A program made the translations under genes and the position numbers. Below the pieces are notes generated by a model, which saw nothing but the letters and a program-made list of their open reading frames with translations, did no database searches and had not been told where the DNA came from. This document shows positions 1 to 13,559 of a stretch of 64,000 nt of DNA, in pieces; position 1 is the stretch's first letter, and each line of letters opens with the position of its first letter. The stretch covers positions 58,303,618 through 58,367,617 of the forward strand of contig CM049317.1 in assembly GCA_026874595.1 (NCBI GenBank), read 5' to 3'. The stretch comes from Sipunculus nudus. Taxonomy: Eukaryota; Annelida; Sipuncula; Golfingiida; Sipunculidae.

Positions 1-363
1 CCAAAATCGTAGAACTTAATATATATACACGGGCACATTCTATTTTTAAATTTAACGAATTAATACAGGTTTGCTGAGCAAGACTCTTTCTCTCGAGAGA
101 GACTAAAGAAGCTTTTACTAAGATTAACCTATCTAATCTCCTTCAGTGTTTTTTTTTCTGAGTGCAATAATACCAGTTCTATTAGTGAGACAATGCCAGT
201 TTAGCTGACCAATTGACTAGTTCATACAGGCTGTGTCTTGCCCGTTAAAATAAATGAGAAAATCAACTCAAGCGTCAGTTAATGGTTTTGACCTTACAGG
301 ACTTGGTAATTGCATGCACGCGTGCCGCACAAAAGTAATTTCGAAAGGGCATGGCATCTCCTT

Positions 364-418
364 ATTTAAATCTCTCTGAGGACACGCCTCAGGACGGTTG
401 CTAAGGGCAACAGCCAAT
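364..418 (-). promoter_or_regulatory. X-box-like plus CCAAT patch
   Basis: GTTGCTAAGGGCAAC at 397-411 is an imperfect inverted repeat resembling an RFX X-box with a longer centre. It lies next to CCAAT at 414-418 on the plus strand. Read on the minus strand the order is ATTGG, X-box, then TTTAAATA near 364-371, the usual order of a small core promoter. Motif matches only; no adjoining exon is recognised. Confidence 0.25.
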
Positions 419-2671
419 CACATCATGATGGTATATCACATGATTGTGAATAATTTTGTCAGATATTGAATAAATTGCAATATGTAATAAAACAATACTA
501 AACTTGGGTGTCAGGTCTTTCTTTGCTGAATCTTTTCCTTATGATAGGATAAACAGGTTTTTATTTTCTGTTTTTAAATGTTCAAAAGTTAAGTTGTAAA
601 TGACATATTATATTGTATATAGATTCGTGGGTACATTTATAAATAAAGTCCTGTATTAATTGCACACAGAAAAAAAATGGAAGACAATGAGCAAATTAGT
701 ATAGATGTATTAATTGCTACGCCTATTACTTTTAATTTGGTATATACATTTGACTTTGTTTAGATCATGTCACGGTTATATATACTGATATATAATAACA
801 AATGTAACCATTGTGCTTTCACTTAAATTATACAGCTTCTTTAATGCTAAGCTTGGATTCATGGTAAAAGTATTACAGAGACGTAATGAAATGTTGGATA
901 TTTTTCCTTAATTTCCTTAATTCCAAACATGAACATTATCTTTTTCAATGTATATTAATACTGTGGAGAGAGTTATGCATGCACTGAACAAATTGATCCC
1001 AACGATTCCAACTCTTGTATATACTTGCATTGTTTGTTAAGGCTAATAAAAATTGTAAAATGTATCATTGCATATACATGCAGATAATTTAGTTTTGCAT
1101 CCACATGCAGATGCGTGAAGGACCCAATCCCTTTTCCTCAGAGATACGCTTTCATATATATAAAAATAATTCCCATATATTTAAGATTTTCTTAGAAATA
1201 CTGTATACGAATCATGCTGACACAGAAAGATATAAGGCTAAGATTAGTATATATTATTATATTTCCATAAAAATGCGCGTTAAAATCAGTCATATATCAG
1301 TCAGATTTATTAGATGTCTTCTGAATCATTTTGCATCGGAAGATTAAAATCTTTGTCGTTAGTATACCATATTTCTGTGCTGATATAAATCAGTGCACGT
1401 ATATATCTGAAATCGGCGAAACAATATCTACATTTAAGCAACTATACTGGATTGTTCCATTAAACGAATATATACAGAGTCAACCAAATGTGTTTTATCA
1501 GTGCGTGTGTGTGTTTATTATAAAAATAGAATGATACATGTGGCATGGAACTTTTTTATTTATCCTTACTGAATGGTGGATAGTTTATCAAAAGCACTAG
1601 CTGTTGCTGGTTTTTAGCTATTTAAACATTGGATGAGTAGTTGTTTATCAATTGTTAATTGAGTTGTGCATTAATTCTATACGGACGCATTAATGTAAAA
1701 TTTACTTTAGTATTATTTAATGAAGTTTCTCTATTGATAACTGAATGAAACAAACCAGTTTAATTAATTTTTTTTCTTCACAAATCAGTTCATCGCAAAT
1801 AAAGAAATTCTGAAAAAATGTTGGCTATATTTTATTTTGAATCGAAACTGTGTCTCAATATCAAGACCAAAATATTGGAATTTATAACAACTTTATTCAC
1901 AAACTTACCTTCTCAATAAAACACGGTAACCAATATTTTACCACAAGTCAGGTTTTCAATTTTATCAAGTTTTGCATATTTATACGTATATAACCGTGGT
2001 TAATATTTTTGTTTTTAACCTTTTTTTTATTATATTAAACATTGTCGAACTGTCGAATTTAATTTACAAAAAAAAAAAAATTAACACTAGTTCAATCTTT
2101 GTTGTCAATAGGAGAAAATGTACATCTGCATGAATATACATTAATGTGTGTGTGCATGTGCGTGTGTTATAACATAGACAAGATCTCCTGTTATATATTA
2201 TACAACAAAATGCCATTTATTACAGTATTAAGCTGAGACTTCTGTATACGTCGTAATAATTTTAATTCAAAATAAAGAAACGACAATTAGATGAACTCTA
2301 TTTTTATATCGTTAAAGCGTACACATCACATATAAGATAAAGAAGATGATCACTTTAAATAAAATTTGAATTACAAACTTTCTATGATCTTGATTAATAA
2401 AAAATGTGTTTTCTTCAAATAGTACATAACAGAGGAACGTGAATGAAAATTGCCATATAGCAATAAACACCTAGCAAATTTCCCACGTTTGTTGGCACAC
2501 ATTATATACGCCAGTGGTCAGTCAATCTAGCTATGCAAAGGTCTGTTCGGTGTCCAATTTTATGCAGCATGGCTAATCTATAATGTCATCTACCGGGCCC
2601 GGCTTATTGGTCGAGTATATGTCCGGGTGGTCAGTTAGTTGTTAAGGTAATACTTTGATGACACGTTTACG

Positions 2672-2695
2672 ACTGCCTGCCCACACACAGGCAGT
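2672..2695. other. 8-bp perfect hairpin
   Basis: ACTGCCTG and CAGGCAGT form a perfect 8-bp stem around an 8-base loop. The surrounding patch (2590-2830) is GC-richer than its flanks and ends in a box-B-like GGCTTCAAATC, so it could be an old SINE of a different family. That is weak. Confidence 0.3.
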
Positions 2696-3242
2696 TTCTC
2701 GTGGGGTTACAAAACCAACATGTGGCTGGCTTCAAATCGGCGCCCAGAGCTTTCTCACAAGCCTGTGAAAAAAAGTGAGGACAGCTATACACGCACTGAA
2801 GGGAAGAGCCTTTGGTGTTTTAGGGGTTATACCGGTATATTTGTATTTGTATAGCTAGGTTTCTGACAAATCGAGTTTTCCAGAACGACATGCATGAACC
2901 ACAAAGAATCGACAAAAGATTTCAATAATTTGGCACGCTAACTTTTCATGAAACTATAACACAACATTAAGTATGACAGGAAAATGAACACTAAATTTCA
3001 CTTCTGGAATTGTTATGTATATTTAAAATGGGATGTGCGTGAAATCATGCCATTTATTTATAGATAACAGTATCTTTTTATTGTACACTGCATGGAGAAC
3101 AGTCGGACGTTATACAATATTAACTGCTGCCGCTTTTAATTTTTAATTTCACTTTCGAACTCTGACAAAAGCATGAAATCCTAACTTTGATGTATATATT
3201 AAATCATATGTATTTTCTTCCACAAGCTCCAGATTCAACAGT

Positions 3243-3259
3243 GGGGGGGGGGGGGGGGG
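3243..3259 (+). repeat. G17 homopolymer
   Basis: Uninterrupted run of 17 G followed by a short (TA) tract. One of eleven G or C homopolymers of at least 13 bases in this AT-rich window. Confidence 0.95.
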
Positions 3260-3473
3260 ACATATATATATGTGTTCTTTATTTTGTGTTTTGTTCATTC
3301 ATCAGTATTTTTTTTTACTTTTATAGCTCTGTGACATTCACATTGGCATGGAATTTCTACCATTGATGTATGTGGTAGTAAAATATACTGTGGAAAAGTC
3401 CCGTATTATGCATGAAGATAACTGTTTTAATAACTGTCATTGCTCATGGGCGTTTACTTTTTTAAATTTGTCT

Positions 3474-3900
3474 TTGGTGGAGGTAACGGCCTCCTTTTAG
3501 AATGCTGACTTATCTTATTCTTAATCTAAGTATGTATATCTGCAAAGTTCGATTTCGGTTTGGGACTAAATGATATATAGGGCGGTAGCACTCGTTTCCC
3601 GTCATTTTATTTATTTTATATCCTGGTGTCACCCAGGCCCGGTATCTACCGCACCTGCATGTCCTTGCGGAGTAATCATCCCCATTGCTGGGTCATAACA
3701 CAGACGAAGTTCCCAAAGTCACACTTGTTTGTGAGTGATACACGGCTGTGCAGTACAGCCTTCCCATTAAGCATGCAGAGCGCTCTTGCACCCTTTGTTG
3801 GGGCCCACCGTGAAAATCTCACCGCTCCTCGGCTGAGATTTGAACTCACGACCTCCCGGCTTTGAGTCCTGTGATCTACCCCTGAACCACAGAAGCCGGT
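3474..3900 (-). mobile_element. tRNA-derived SINE, copy 1 (most complete)
   Basis: Read on the minus strand it starts at about 3900 with a tRNA-like head. Box A is around TGGTTCAGGGGTAGA and box B around GTGAGTTCAAATC, corresponding to plus-strand 3838-3890. The body runs left through shared blocks: a GAGCGCTC-like block, a GTGTATCACTC-like block, GGGTGACACCAGG, and a CCAAACCGAAATCG block. It ends at 3474-3496 in a GGAGG/CCTCC hairpin. The same blocks recur in the same order in four other copies in this window, which is the main evidence for a dispersed element. Length is about 427 bp, typical of a long tRNA SINE with a conserved central domain. I cannot assign the family. The plus-strand ORF inside it (3626-3865) is not a gene. 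Confidence 0.8.
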
Positions 3901-4193
3901 AGTTTACTTTTTTTTACATTTCTGACAAAACTGCATATTCCTTAAACATACCAAGGAATAATACAAAACTATGCCATGACACCTAATGAAAAATAAAAGA
4001 GACAAACGTAATTGTTTGTATTATGATCAGAAAGACATGTACATTTATACATTAAAACATCAACAGAGATCTTTCTATATATGTGTATTTGTCCTCTGTG
4101 ATAGTAAACCTGGAATTTTTATCTGCAAAGGTTTTTTTTAAATGACCTATATATATTCCACAGTTTTGAAATGCATGTCTTTGTAATATACTC

Positions 4194-4208
4194 GGGGGGG
4201 GGGGGGGG
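4194..4208 (+). repeat. G15 homopolymer
   Basis: Uninterrupted run of 15 G in AT-rich surroundings. Confidence 0.95.
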
Positions 4209-7200
4209 CGATGTGTTTGTAAATTTAAACTTACACAATTGAAAACATATTATAAGTATTTCTCACAAAGATTAATTCTATATACATTTTATGTCAAGTA
4301 GTGTAATAAATAATTCAGTTATAACAACTATTTTCGTATGTTTTTTCTTCTTAAATGAATTTATCACCAGAAATGCATGCATATCATGTATAACAGGATA
4401 ATTTCTAAACACAATCAAGAATACGCAATCATTCAGAGTTCATGGGAATTCGCTCATATTCTTCATATATTTATCCCCTGTATATACAATATATTCAACT
4501 GGTAATGCTGTGTATACAATCGTAACCACTGATATAAAATTTCAGTATACCCTGTCTATACCAACATGACGCAAGAAAACCAAACAAATGAACCAGTCTT
4601 TCAAGAGTTCTCTGTTGAAAATCCTGTATAAATTGATGGCGTCGAATGGGTATATTATTTATTCCCTGATGGTTCTGAATTTCTTGTTTCCTTACAATTC
4701 AGCAAGTGAAGCTGTATCGCCCTTGGGTATCATTAAACCAGGAGTTGGACGCCCAGCTTGGCGTGCGGACCAGTCTTACAGTTAACGTCGGCCGTTTCAC
4801 CCGAGTTAGAGGAGCTCAAATGTGGCCGTGGCACGCTTTCTTTGTCTGTCCGAGTACTGGTCTCTGCGTAAACCGTTTGCTGATGGTTCATTCAGTATAT
4901 CATATGACCCTATTCCTTAAAAAAAAATCCGTATAAAATCAATAGATGCTGAAGACATTTTGAAGATTGAAATGAATGGTTCTCCTTGTATACAATATTG
5001 GATATTGGGTAAACTAATTATATGTAGTTCAACACAGGACATCTGGACTTGTATCGGGTCTTTTTTATTTGATTATCCTTCTTTCATGGATTAAAATGTT
5101 TATTTTCGTAAACATTTCTTCTGTTACGTAAACCTTCATATATTTTATTTTATTCATTGCTATAAATATGAAATGTGGTAATCTTTTAAGTTAGTTTAAG
5201 TTTATAGGATCGAAATAAAACCTGAAATGTCTGCTGTATAATATATCAGAACGTTTTAAATTTTGGAATAATCTAAAGACACTACTTAATGTCTGGTCCA
5301 ACTTTGTAAGGTGTCCGATACCTTTGCTAAAATTTCTGAGCTCAACTTCTTTTAGAGAGTACGATTTTTCCCGCTAGGAGGCACCACCAGTCAAGCCAAA
5401 CTGGCCAACTTTAATGCACGTGAATATTTATATATGCATATTTATATACAGCCTAAATTACACATGTATTATTGAATTACTAGTATCATATGGACCATAA
5501 ATTTCCCTACTTAATATTTCTAAAAATAAGAATATAAAGAAAATAAAAACTCTGAATTCTGAATCTGTCACTGTAAAAACAATGATAAATTTTTAACTGG
5601 ATTATCACGTGCATGGTCGAATGTGATAATATAAGTAATACCATACCTCCTTAAGCTAAGGAATATTTGATTGATGAGATCTCTAGACATTCAATAGGGA
5701 ATTTAATACCCTATACACAATCATTATTCAGTTGTTATTACTCAGTTCCTTCTGTAATATTTTAAATGTTTATTGCATGACTTTATGTATATATAATATT
5801 CATATTATATGGGGTAATGTTATTTTTTATTTGATCCCAGGTTTATTTTTTGTATTTAATTTTGCAATTATCACAACACAAATTGGTGATATTTTTTACT
5901 GTGTATAAAGCCTTAATTAAAACAACAAACGTCCACAATTATTTGTGGACAATAAACCATGGTTAAAAGATTTTAGTTTCTGACTGAAGACTGCAATGTG
6001 ACTCATGATACCGTACTGGGCTCCCTCGCAAAATAGGGCTGGCCGCAAATATCTGAACAAGTGACGCCCTAAAAGCAATAACTTGAGCTGTCACTCAAAC
6101 CCAAGCTCGATTCTCCAAGATTAAAACAATAATTTATGTCTAGAGAACCCATGGCAGCGACCTTACGCTCGTAGAAGAGCTATTAATAGGCAATGCCCCA
6201 CGCCGACCTAGCCCGAAGCAGCCAAATTTAATATCCTGTATACCTGTAAACGGGCCTTGTAGGGAAACAGAAATCAACACGCATACCATAGTTGTTCATT
6301 TCAGAAAATGGCCTTGAAGAAGTAGTTGTTCTTTTTTCTGAAACTTTTAATACATAAAATAATACTGCTTTCTATGTATGTTTGAATGAAGTGTATGATT
6401 AAACTTAGTTATACCGTATATACACATATATGTCAAGGGCATTTTATACTCTCAACTGCATGCATAAGCATTAAATAAGTAGGCTCAAGGCACAATAGTA
6501 ATATAGGGAGTGTGTATATTTGTGCGCAAAATTTATAAATTTATAATTGTGAATTTTATTATTTTGCTCCTCAAACGAAAAGGTAAAGAGTTTTAAGTAT
6601 ATGAAAATACGGTTTTTGAACTTTTAACATTAACTTAGTCTAACTTAGTATTATAAGTTATAGACCATTAGTTATAATTTTAAACATTATTTGTTTGAAA
6701 TGTTTATTTTAGTGTATAAATAAGCATAAAATACAATCTTAACTTTATTTGCCTTATTTGATTCACCATCCACTTGAAACTATCTGCATTGTGTTATATC
6801 TCAACATGCATAAAACTATCACTATACCACCCTAATCATTCGTGACAATGTGTATATTTACTAGGATATGTACCTTCATTTTTCTTATAACCGGAATGTA
6901 CAAGGATACAATACGTAAACAAATATATGCAGCAATACAATGACCAGAGAAGGATAATATGATACCAGAAATACAAGGATACAGTAGACACAGACATACA
7001 GAACATAAATACATGACAAAATGAGATTGCATGAAATTTACTTGAATGCCGGGATCCAAACTAAATATCAACATGTTTCTTCATATTGAATCATCTAAGC
7101 ATGTATCGTTCAGTTTGGCCCAATTAATATAATGCTTAAAAAATATATTTTTATTGAAAGCTATTTTTTTCATTAACCTAAGTTTCTGTCAACCTTCTCC

Positions 7201-7571
7201 TAAACATTGGAAACAAGGAAGGAGGATTATTCTCTCTCTGCATGTGTGTATAATACATATTTGAACAACAGAAGAATCTGATTTAATAATAAATTGTTCT
7301 TGTCAACTGGGACGATACCACATAATGTTCTGTGACAGGTCAGGTAAATCATATGTCTTCAGCCAAGTTTGCACTTTGAAATGAAATGTCTTTGCTACAG
7401 TTAAATTAAAGAATAAATTAATTATACTCTCCCCGGGGTCTAAATACCTGTTTAATAATTAATAAAAAAGGTCACCTTAAACTTGACCGTAGTAAAATCA
7501 GACACCAGCTATCAGCTTATACCTGTAGCTGTATAAATATGCCATTCTTTCTGATTAGCACTGACCCTACT
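4209..7571. other. AT-rich stretch without a recognisable gene
   Basis: No supported gene. Two patches are less AT-rich than the rest. 4700-4900 holds overlapping 65- and 76-residue frames without a recognisable domain. 6000-6260 holds no ORF of note. Either could be a conserved non-coding element or an unrecognised exon; sequence alone does not decide. Confidence 0.5.

Positions 7572-7598
<27 letters not shown>
7572..7598. repeat. (TA)n microsatellite
   Basis: About 13 uninterrupted TA dinucleotides. Confidence 0.95.
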
Positions 7599-7606
<8 letters not shown>

Positions 7607-8079
7607 GTAAAAAGTCACGCAAATGTTATATTAAGCGGGTAAATGAAGTAGGTTAGTCTTGTATACAGAATTGGCATGTAGATAATCTGCATTTTAAATA
7701 ACTGTTAAAGGTAACTGTGTCAGTCCATAAAGTTTAATACTGTATATGGTTTAAAAAAATATTAAATGGTCTTCCCCTCTGCCATTTCCTTAAGCTTTCT
7801 TATACTCTCTCTAAGCTGTATTTATGTCTTTCTGCCTAAGCCTGTCTCTCTGTCTCTATCTACATGTCTGTCGCTGCCCCCTTCGCCTCCCCCCTTCTCT
7901 CTCTGTATGTGTGTACGTGTGCGTATTCCTGTATGGTACATCGACACATGGACAGTTACTGCACAAGGTGCAGGCTGCCTTGACCGAGTGCGCGCTACAG
8001 TTTCGGGCGGCATGCTTTGATGTGGTGTGGCAATATACGCCATGTGAACCTTGCTATACCCAGGTTTAGGCCACAAAAC

Positions 8080-8700
8080 ACTGGCTGACATAAAATACTC
8101 GTTACCTACCGGAATCGCGTCGTAAAACGCCGAGGGTGCACACGGTAGGCCTGTCTCTGTTTGCAGCCTGATTTGCCGCCCAGCCGCACAGATCCGACAA
8201 GTTCCAATTACAACTTTCTCTCTAAACGAAACGATTTTCTTCCCCCGTGTAAGAACGCAGGAATTTCAGCTGAGATGCTTGTTACTTAATCTCGGGCTGT
8301 ACTTTCTGAAGTCCCAAGCGCCAATTGAAGAGTTCCAAATTCGCATCCAGACTAAACTGAGCTCCTTATTAATTATGCATGCAGGGTGTAAGCCTGAGCA
8401 TCGCAGTGCCACCTGGCGGCGACAATTGCTTGTCGCGTTTTATCTTCCATGGTTCATACAGACCGACTTTCTAAACTGTAATTTATGTCTTATTAATGCG
8501 CGAGATGTCATATATTCACGACTTTGTGTGTTGTATTGCGAGTGCGCATTATTTAACCGTAGTTACCAGAACCATACTATTAAAGTCATAGCTTGGACTA
8601 CTGTAGCGCTTCAATTTGGGAGGGCACCTGCTAAAAGCACTGCGCATATGTGTATCAAATATTTATCCGGGCAGACATCAGGTCGCTCCGTCATGTAGCT
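8080..8700. promoter_or_regulatory. GC-richer patch with CTCF-like motif; candidate conserved element
   Basis: The patch is clearly richer in G+C and CpG than its neighbours. It contains the longest non-repetitive ORF of the window (8279-8698 plus, 139 residues), which has no signal peptide, domain or low-complexity signature I recognise and is Cys- and Leu-rich in a way random DNA can give. It holds a CTCF-like site at 8407-8419 and a TTAATTATGCATGCAG homeodomain/POU-like block near 8370-8386. I favour a non-coding regulatory element, but an unspliced exon or lncRNA is possible. Confidence 0.35.
8407..8420 (-). promoter_or_regulatory. CTCF-like core motif
   Basis: On the minus strand the site reads GCCGCCAGGTGGCA. 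It fits the CTCF core (CCGCNNGGNGGCAG) at nearly every informative position. CTCF is conserved across bilaterians; occupancy here is inference. Confidence 0.4.
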
Positions 8701-9040
8701 CAGAAATTAGATATGCGCCTCCAGTGACTGCTAAACCAAACCGGCCAGTATAATTTTATAGCTCTTGTTCTTGAAACTTTCTTTCATGCGCCCTGGTGCT
8801 GAACAAGGTGTCAGCACACATTCAAAACGTCCCTCCCTGAGCAATATCACGCTCACAGATATTGGGTATACCATGGAGATTTGATATACAATAACCACTC
8901 TGTAGTTATACCACACATACATGACTTTGTAATGGCCATTATAATGTTTCTTCTATATATATTCCCGCTCTATTGCTAATGGTTCAGATCACTATGAGGT
9001 TATAATTATCGTTTAATTGCTCTTTCATATAACATGTAAA

Positions 9041-9042
<2 letters not shown>

Positions 9043-9093
<51 letters not shown>
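9043..9093. repeat. (TA)n microsatellite
   Basis: About 25 uninterrupted TA units; the nearby 64-residue ORF is a translation of this tract. Confidence 0.95.
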
Positions 9094-9098
<5 letters not shown>

Positions 9099-9518
9099 TG
9101 TTATTCGATGAAACCTGTATAGCACTCTGTGTCCCGAGCAATTCTGTGAAATGCAAAGCAGTTTTAGTTACCACAAGCGCTTATTCTCATAAAATCAGAT
9201 ACATTTCATAAAATGTGTTACAATACACAGGTTTTGAGAACAAGCAGGTGCATATTTTTACAAATTCAGCAGCATTGATAAAATATCATAACGATTCAAA
9301 GTGAGCGCATTTTTTAGCTAAAGTGTTTTCCTTTCTTTTCACTCAGTCACTGGAAAATGTCACATATATATAATTTTTCTGCTGTGAACGCATCATTTAA
9401 CACAAATATAGACTATAATACTCCTTATTATATAACTCTCGTTGCGCAAGTTGATACTTTATATAATTATGAAGGGAAAATAAAGATTTTAAACCCCAGA
9501 ATCTGTCAGATATTTTAG

Positions 9519-9593
9519 TGATGATTTAACACATGGTACAAGGTTTGGAAAATTTATGATAATTTAACACATGATACAAGGTTTGGAAAATTT
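9519..9593 (+). repeat. 37-bp tandem duplication
   Basis: Two adjacent copies of a unit ending in ACAAGGTTTGGAAAATTTA, differing at only a few positions. Confidence 0.85.
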
Positions 9594-9648
9594 AAAGAAA
9601 CATTTAATGGTGGCATTATTTCTGAATAGCTGCTGTAGTTCACACAGC

Positions 9649-9694
<46 letters not shown>
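9649..9694 (+). repeat. (GA)n microsatellite
   Basis: Purine-only GA tract with two interruptions. Confidence 0.95.
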
Positions 9695-10384
9695 CATTTA
9701 AGGATTTGCAATAGATGAAATAAATATATTTAAATGATAATGTGTGATTTAGGAAAGGGGATATTTAAAACACGTCCTGCATATTAAAGTAATAATTAAG
9801 TGATATTTAAAATTTATTTGAATTTTCCTCCAAACCCCCTACCCCTCTCGCCGATATGTTTTAATTCCTACAGGATATACGTTATGTTTACGTAATGTTA
9901 GACCAAATAAATACAAGATTTTTAAGTATGAATTTACAGAGTGAGAAATTTTCAATATAAAAAAGATGTAATATTAATAAAATCTACATTTACCGGTACA
10001 TTTGTTTTTTTCAATTTTGTTTTATGTATACATATATGACCTATTGTTATTTTATTTATAACATTTGTTCACCAAGTGTTTTCAATTCAGGTTCCCATAA
10101 CTAGAATGCATGTATACATTTTAATCCTCGCAACATATTGTTGCTTTGGACAAAAAACTTCAAATATATTTGCTGGTGGTTGTAAATATAGAGATAATTA
10201 CATTTATTAGTAATAATTCTGCAATTAAAACACATACAATATGAAAATGCAATAAATATGGTTACTTATTCTCTCAGATCTAGTTCCAGGGCAACTTTGT
10301 AATGTGTCAGGAAAAATTATCATACTTTCTATAATGGTCATAAGTTCCTTATTTAATTATATATATAAATTGAAAGTTTGTTTT
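9695..10384. other. AT-rich stretch without a recognisable gene
   Basis: Nothing recognisable; no ORF independent of the adjacent pentanucleotide repeat. Confidence 0.6.
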
Positions 10385-10559
10385 TATTATTATTATATTA
10401 TATTATATTATATTATATTATATTATATTATATTATATTATATTATATTACATTATATTATATTATATTATATTATATTATATTATATTATATTATATTA
10501 TATTATATTATATTATATTATATTATATTATATTATATTATATTATATTATATTATATT
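10385..10559 (+). repeat. (TATTA)n pentanucleotide microsatellite
   Basis: About 35 copies of a 5-bp unit with a single early substitution (a C near 10451). The two ORFs across it read as YYIIL repeats and are artefacts. Confidence 0.95.
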
Positions 10560-10795
10560 GAGTTACTGTTGGAAAACCAAATTGAACACTTTATTCTGTT
10601 ACAATAAAAAAACTGAGTCAGACTCGGCTAAATATCACTTTCACAGATTATTTTAGATATTAATATATTTTATTTTAAAAAACTTATTTCCGTATATGAC
10701 CTTATTTACTTGACATATCAAATAAATAAATTGTTGTATTTAATTAAAATACTGTATGAACCGACTTTGTATGACATAATACCTAAACATATGTG

Positions 10796-10796
<1 letters not shown>

Positions 10797-10856
<60 letters not shown>
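10797..10856. repeat. (TA)n microsatellite
   Basis: About 30 uninterrupted TA units; the Tyr-Ile ORFs on both strands are artefacts. Confidence 0.95.
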
Positions 10857-10857
<1 letters not shown>

Positions 10858-13283
10858 TAAAACACTGTTTAAATATACAAATAGAGCATCTGTATATCAT
10901 ATATATGAGTGTGTTCCTTGACAATATTAAAACGTCAATAAATATGTTATCACATGATATGTCATATATAATATGTATACTCACATGTATATGCATGTGT
11001 ACAATGTATATTGATTCGCCCCATCTCGAGCTGGTGTAAGAGCAAAAATAGACGATATTGACAATATTTAGTTGATGTACGAATTCTGGATGTAAGTTTT
11101 CGAGATTGCGCAGGCACTTTTACCGATATACACTATAGCTGACAGGTAACATAATTTTTGGACGATCGTATACATATATCACACATTACGCCTTACTTTA
11201 AACATTTGGCAGCACTAGTTTATATAATTTCAAGATTACCAACGCTGCTATAAAAGGACCTCCATTCCGAAAGTTTTTTTTTCTTCTTTTGTATGAGACC
11301 TCATACAGCGTTTACTTCCTTAGTATTTTTAACGTTTAATAAGTTTGTATTGCATAAGATGTGTCATTTTGTAATTGGTTATAGATATCCCCTATATATA
11401 TATATATGGGCGTTGTGTTTATTATCATATAAAAATGTACATTGTAACGCAATTTTGAACACAGTGCTATATAAATATGGCAAAATAATAATAATAATCT
11501 GTTCTCGATAATATTTTAAAAGATCTGTTTCAAAAGATATTGAAATTTAAATAAAAAAGAAACATATAAGACTTAATTAAAATTGTAAAACAAATCGAGA
11601 TATGGGCATGTGGATTCAAACTATTTATAATCAAGGCTAAAACTGGTATCATTCTTAATATCCACTGAACTGAAAGCATATTTTTCATCTAATTTGTAAA
11701 TCTATTTTAAATCGACATGAAAAATATCATCCATGCATACACCAATTGGCTGGACGTGAAATGATATGTAATTTAGGGTTTGTAATATGACTTTAAAACA
11801 GCCCTTGGATTGCTTTTAAAAAGAAGTTTATGTAAGGGATCCTACGTTAAATACTTGTATTATATATGACTTTTATGTTTATAGGATCCATATTTGGAAC
11901 AGCCGGTATACATGTGTGTAAATGGCTTATCAGGACTGCATATGTCGCATACCGAGGGTAATCCACTGGATACACAATGTAGTGTAAATGTCAACCCGTC
12001 GGTCGAAACGCCGAATCCATGCAATACAGACGCAATATATTAAATATGTAATTTATTGGTGTATTTGGTTATACATTACACCTGTAAAGCGTGCAGATAT
12101 AGGAATACCATTCATATTCCTTCTATCGCTATAAGTTTGCAAAATCTTTTTATGGATAATATGTTTCATATAACTTTTGCATTGGAGCCGAATCAACTTT
12201 TCAATGGTATTTTTTTTTATATCTTAATTTAGAATAAAATGTAAAACATTCATTTCTCAGAGTTTTAAAATGTTTACTTTCTGATTGAGTATATATTTTC
12301 AAGGATCATTAGAATAAGGCTTCAGTTTTTTTCAACACATTAAATCATGAAAGCAACCCTACAATTTGAAAACATAAGAAAGTTCAAACTTTCAAGAATT
12401 AAGCAAAAGTGTGAACATTTTTTCTCAGATACCTGCGTATCTTAACTAATAATTAACGGAAAATTAAATAAACTTCTGTGCTTTCCATGCACGACGGTCA
12501 TATTTGTATTTTAGTTTGGGTATGGGATAAGACTCAAATATAAATTTTTGTGGAAGCTCTAATCAACGCTTGTGCGAAAGCATATTTTATTTTTTAAATA
12601 TTTACATTTCAGCAATTAACAGCAATTATCATGTTTGCATACATGCGAATGATGAAAACATTCGCGCCAACCCGCATTCACAAATGTGCCTCACGGCAAT
12701 ATATCATAGGAGAAGTTTTCTGCCGTAAATCACGACTCTACTCGATGTGACTCAAAACCCATAGGTAACACTAAGGAGAAAATCCTTCACTTCTAATAAA
12801 AACAAAAAGTCCGTGATAAACCCGACATAAATCTCATGCAATCAGTCCGTAACAAGAAACTGTGATATTGGTTTCTGACATCAATTAACCTTACAGGGGG
12901 GAATTACCGTGTTTTGATGACTACAGGTGAAAATGTTAAGCAATGAAATAAAAGCCGGGTCCAGGGGCAGCCAAATGGCAGATTATTAAAATCTTTCTTT
13001 CTTTAATAAAGATTTCTCTATTTTGTGCCTTTAAAGAATCAATTAGAATTATCAATCTGAAAATTTTTCTCAGCCCCTCGTGAAAGAAGTAATGTTATGT
13101 CTCTCGACTAGCCTTGTTTATAACCCTATGGTAATATTAAAAATATTGTGAAAATATTTATCGATTATGCAGGGCTGGTCAGTGAGGAAAAAACAGCTGT
13201 GTAAAAAAAGAAAACGACGGTGAAAACATGATCGCAGGAAAGAGAGACAGCTAGAGAGATAGAAGGAGGGCCGTGTTTCTATA
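10857..13283. other. AT-rich stretch without a recognisable gene
   Basis: No ORF with recognisable content. 12650-12990 is slightly less AT-rich and includes several CpG-containing words but no motif I can defend. Confidence 0.6.
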
Positions 13284-13311
13284 GGGGGGAGGGGGGTGGG
13301 GCGCAAAGGGG
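13284..13311 (+). other. G-quadruplex candidate
   Basis: Four G-runs (6, 6, 4 and 4) separated by loops of 1, 1 and 6 bases. This satisfies the usual G3+N1-7 rule. Confidence 0.6.
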
Positions 13312-13559
13312 CATAGACTTTTTAGAGGAATAAAACATTATTTTCAATATAGAATAATTTAATCTGTAAGTTTTTAGTTTCGTCCTTTTACTCGCTTGCT
13401 TTATATCATACGTCTCGTATCGATCAAATTTTAGATTATAACCATGTGTCAAGTAATTCGCCATCAATATTGTTGAATGTTGAACTAATATATGAATAAT
13501 TTGAGTAAGAAACTTCTTTCATTTTTGCTTGATTGTCCATTCAATTTTTCCAAGCAAAC

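Larger units (their letters stand above)
1..3242. other. AT-rich stretch without a recognisable gene
   Basis: No ORF here resembles a known protein; the longest (1105-1347, 1331-1534) are AT-biased and featureless. A 28-codon frame at 677-763 starts in a good context (AAAATGG) but has no recognisable product. Landmarks are an X-box/CCAAT patch near 397-418, an A13 tract at 2068-2080, a 12-bp palindrome TCTCTCGAGAGA at 89-100, and a somewhat GC-richer patch at 2590-2830 containing a small hairpin. Confidence 0.6.

Noticed and set aside
3626-3865. 79-residue plus-strand ORF
   Set aside because: Lies wholly in SINE copy 1, antisense to the tRNA-like head.
3838-3900. Functional tRNA gene on the minus strand
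   Set aside because: A- and B-box-like blocks are present, but the acceptor and anticodon stems do not pair convincingly and the unit is part of a five-copy SINE.
10385-10656. ORFs of YYIIL repeats
   Set aside because: Direct translation of the (TATTA)n microsatellite.
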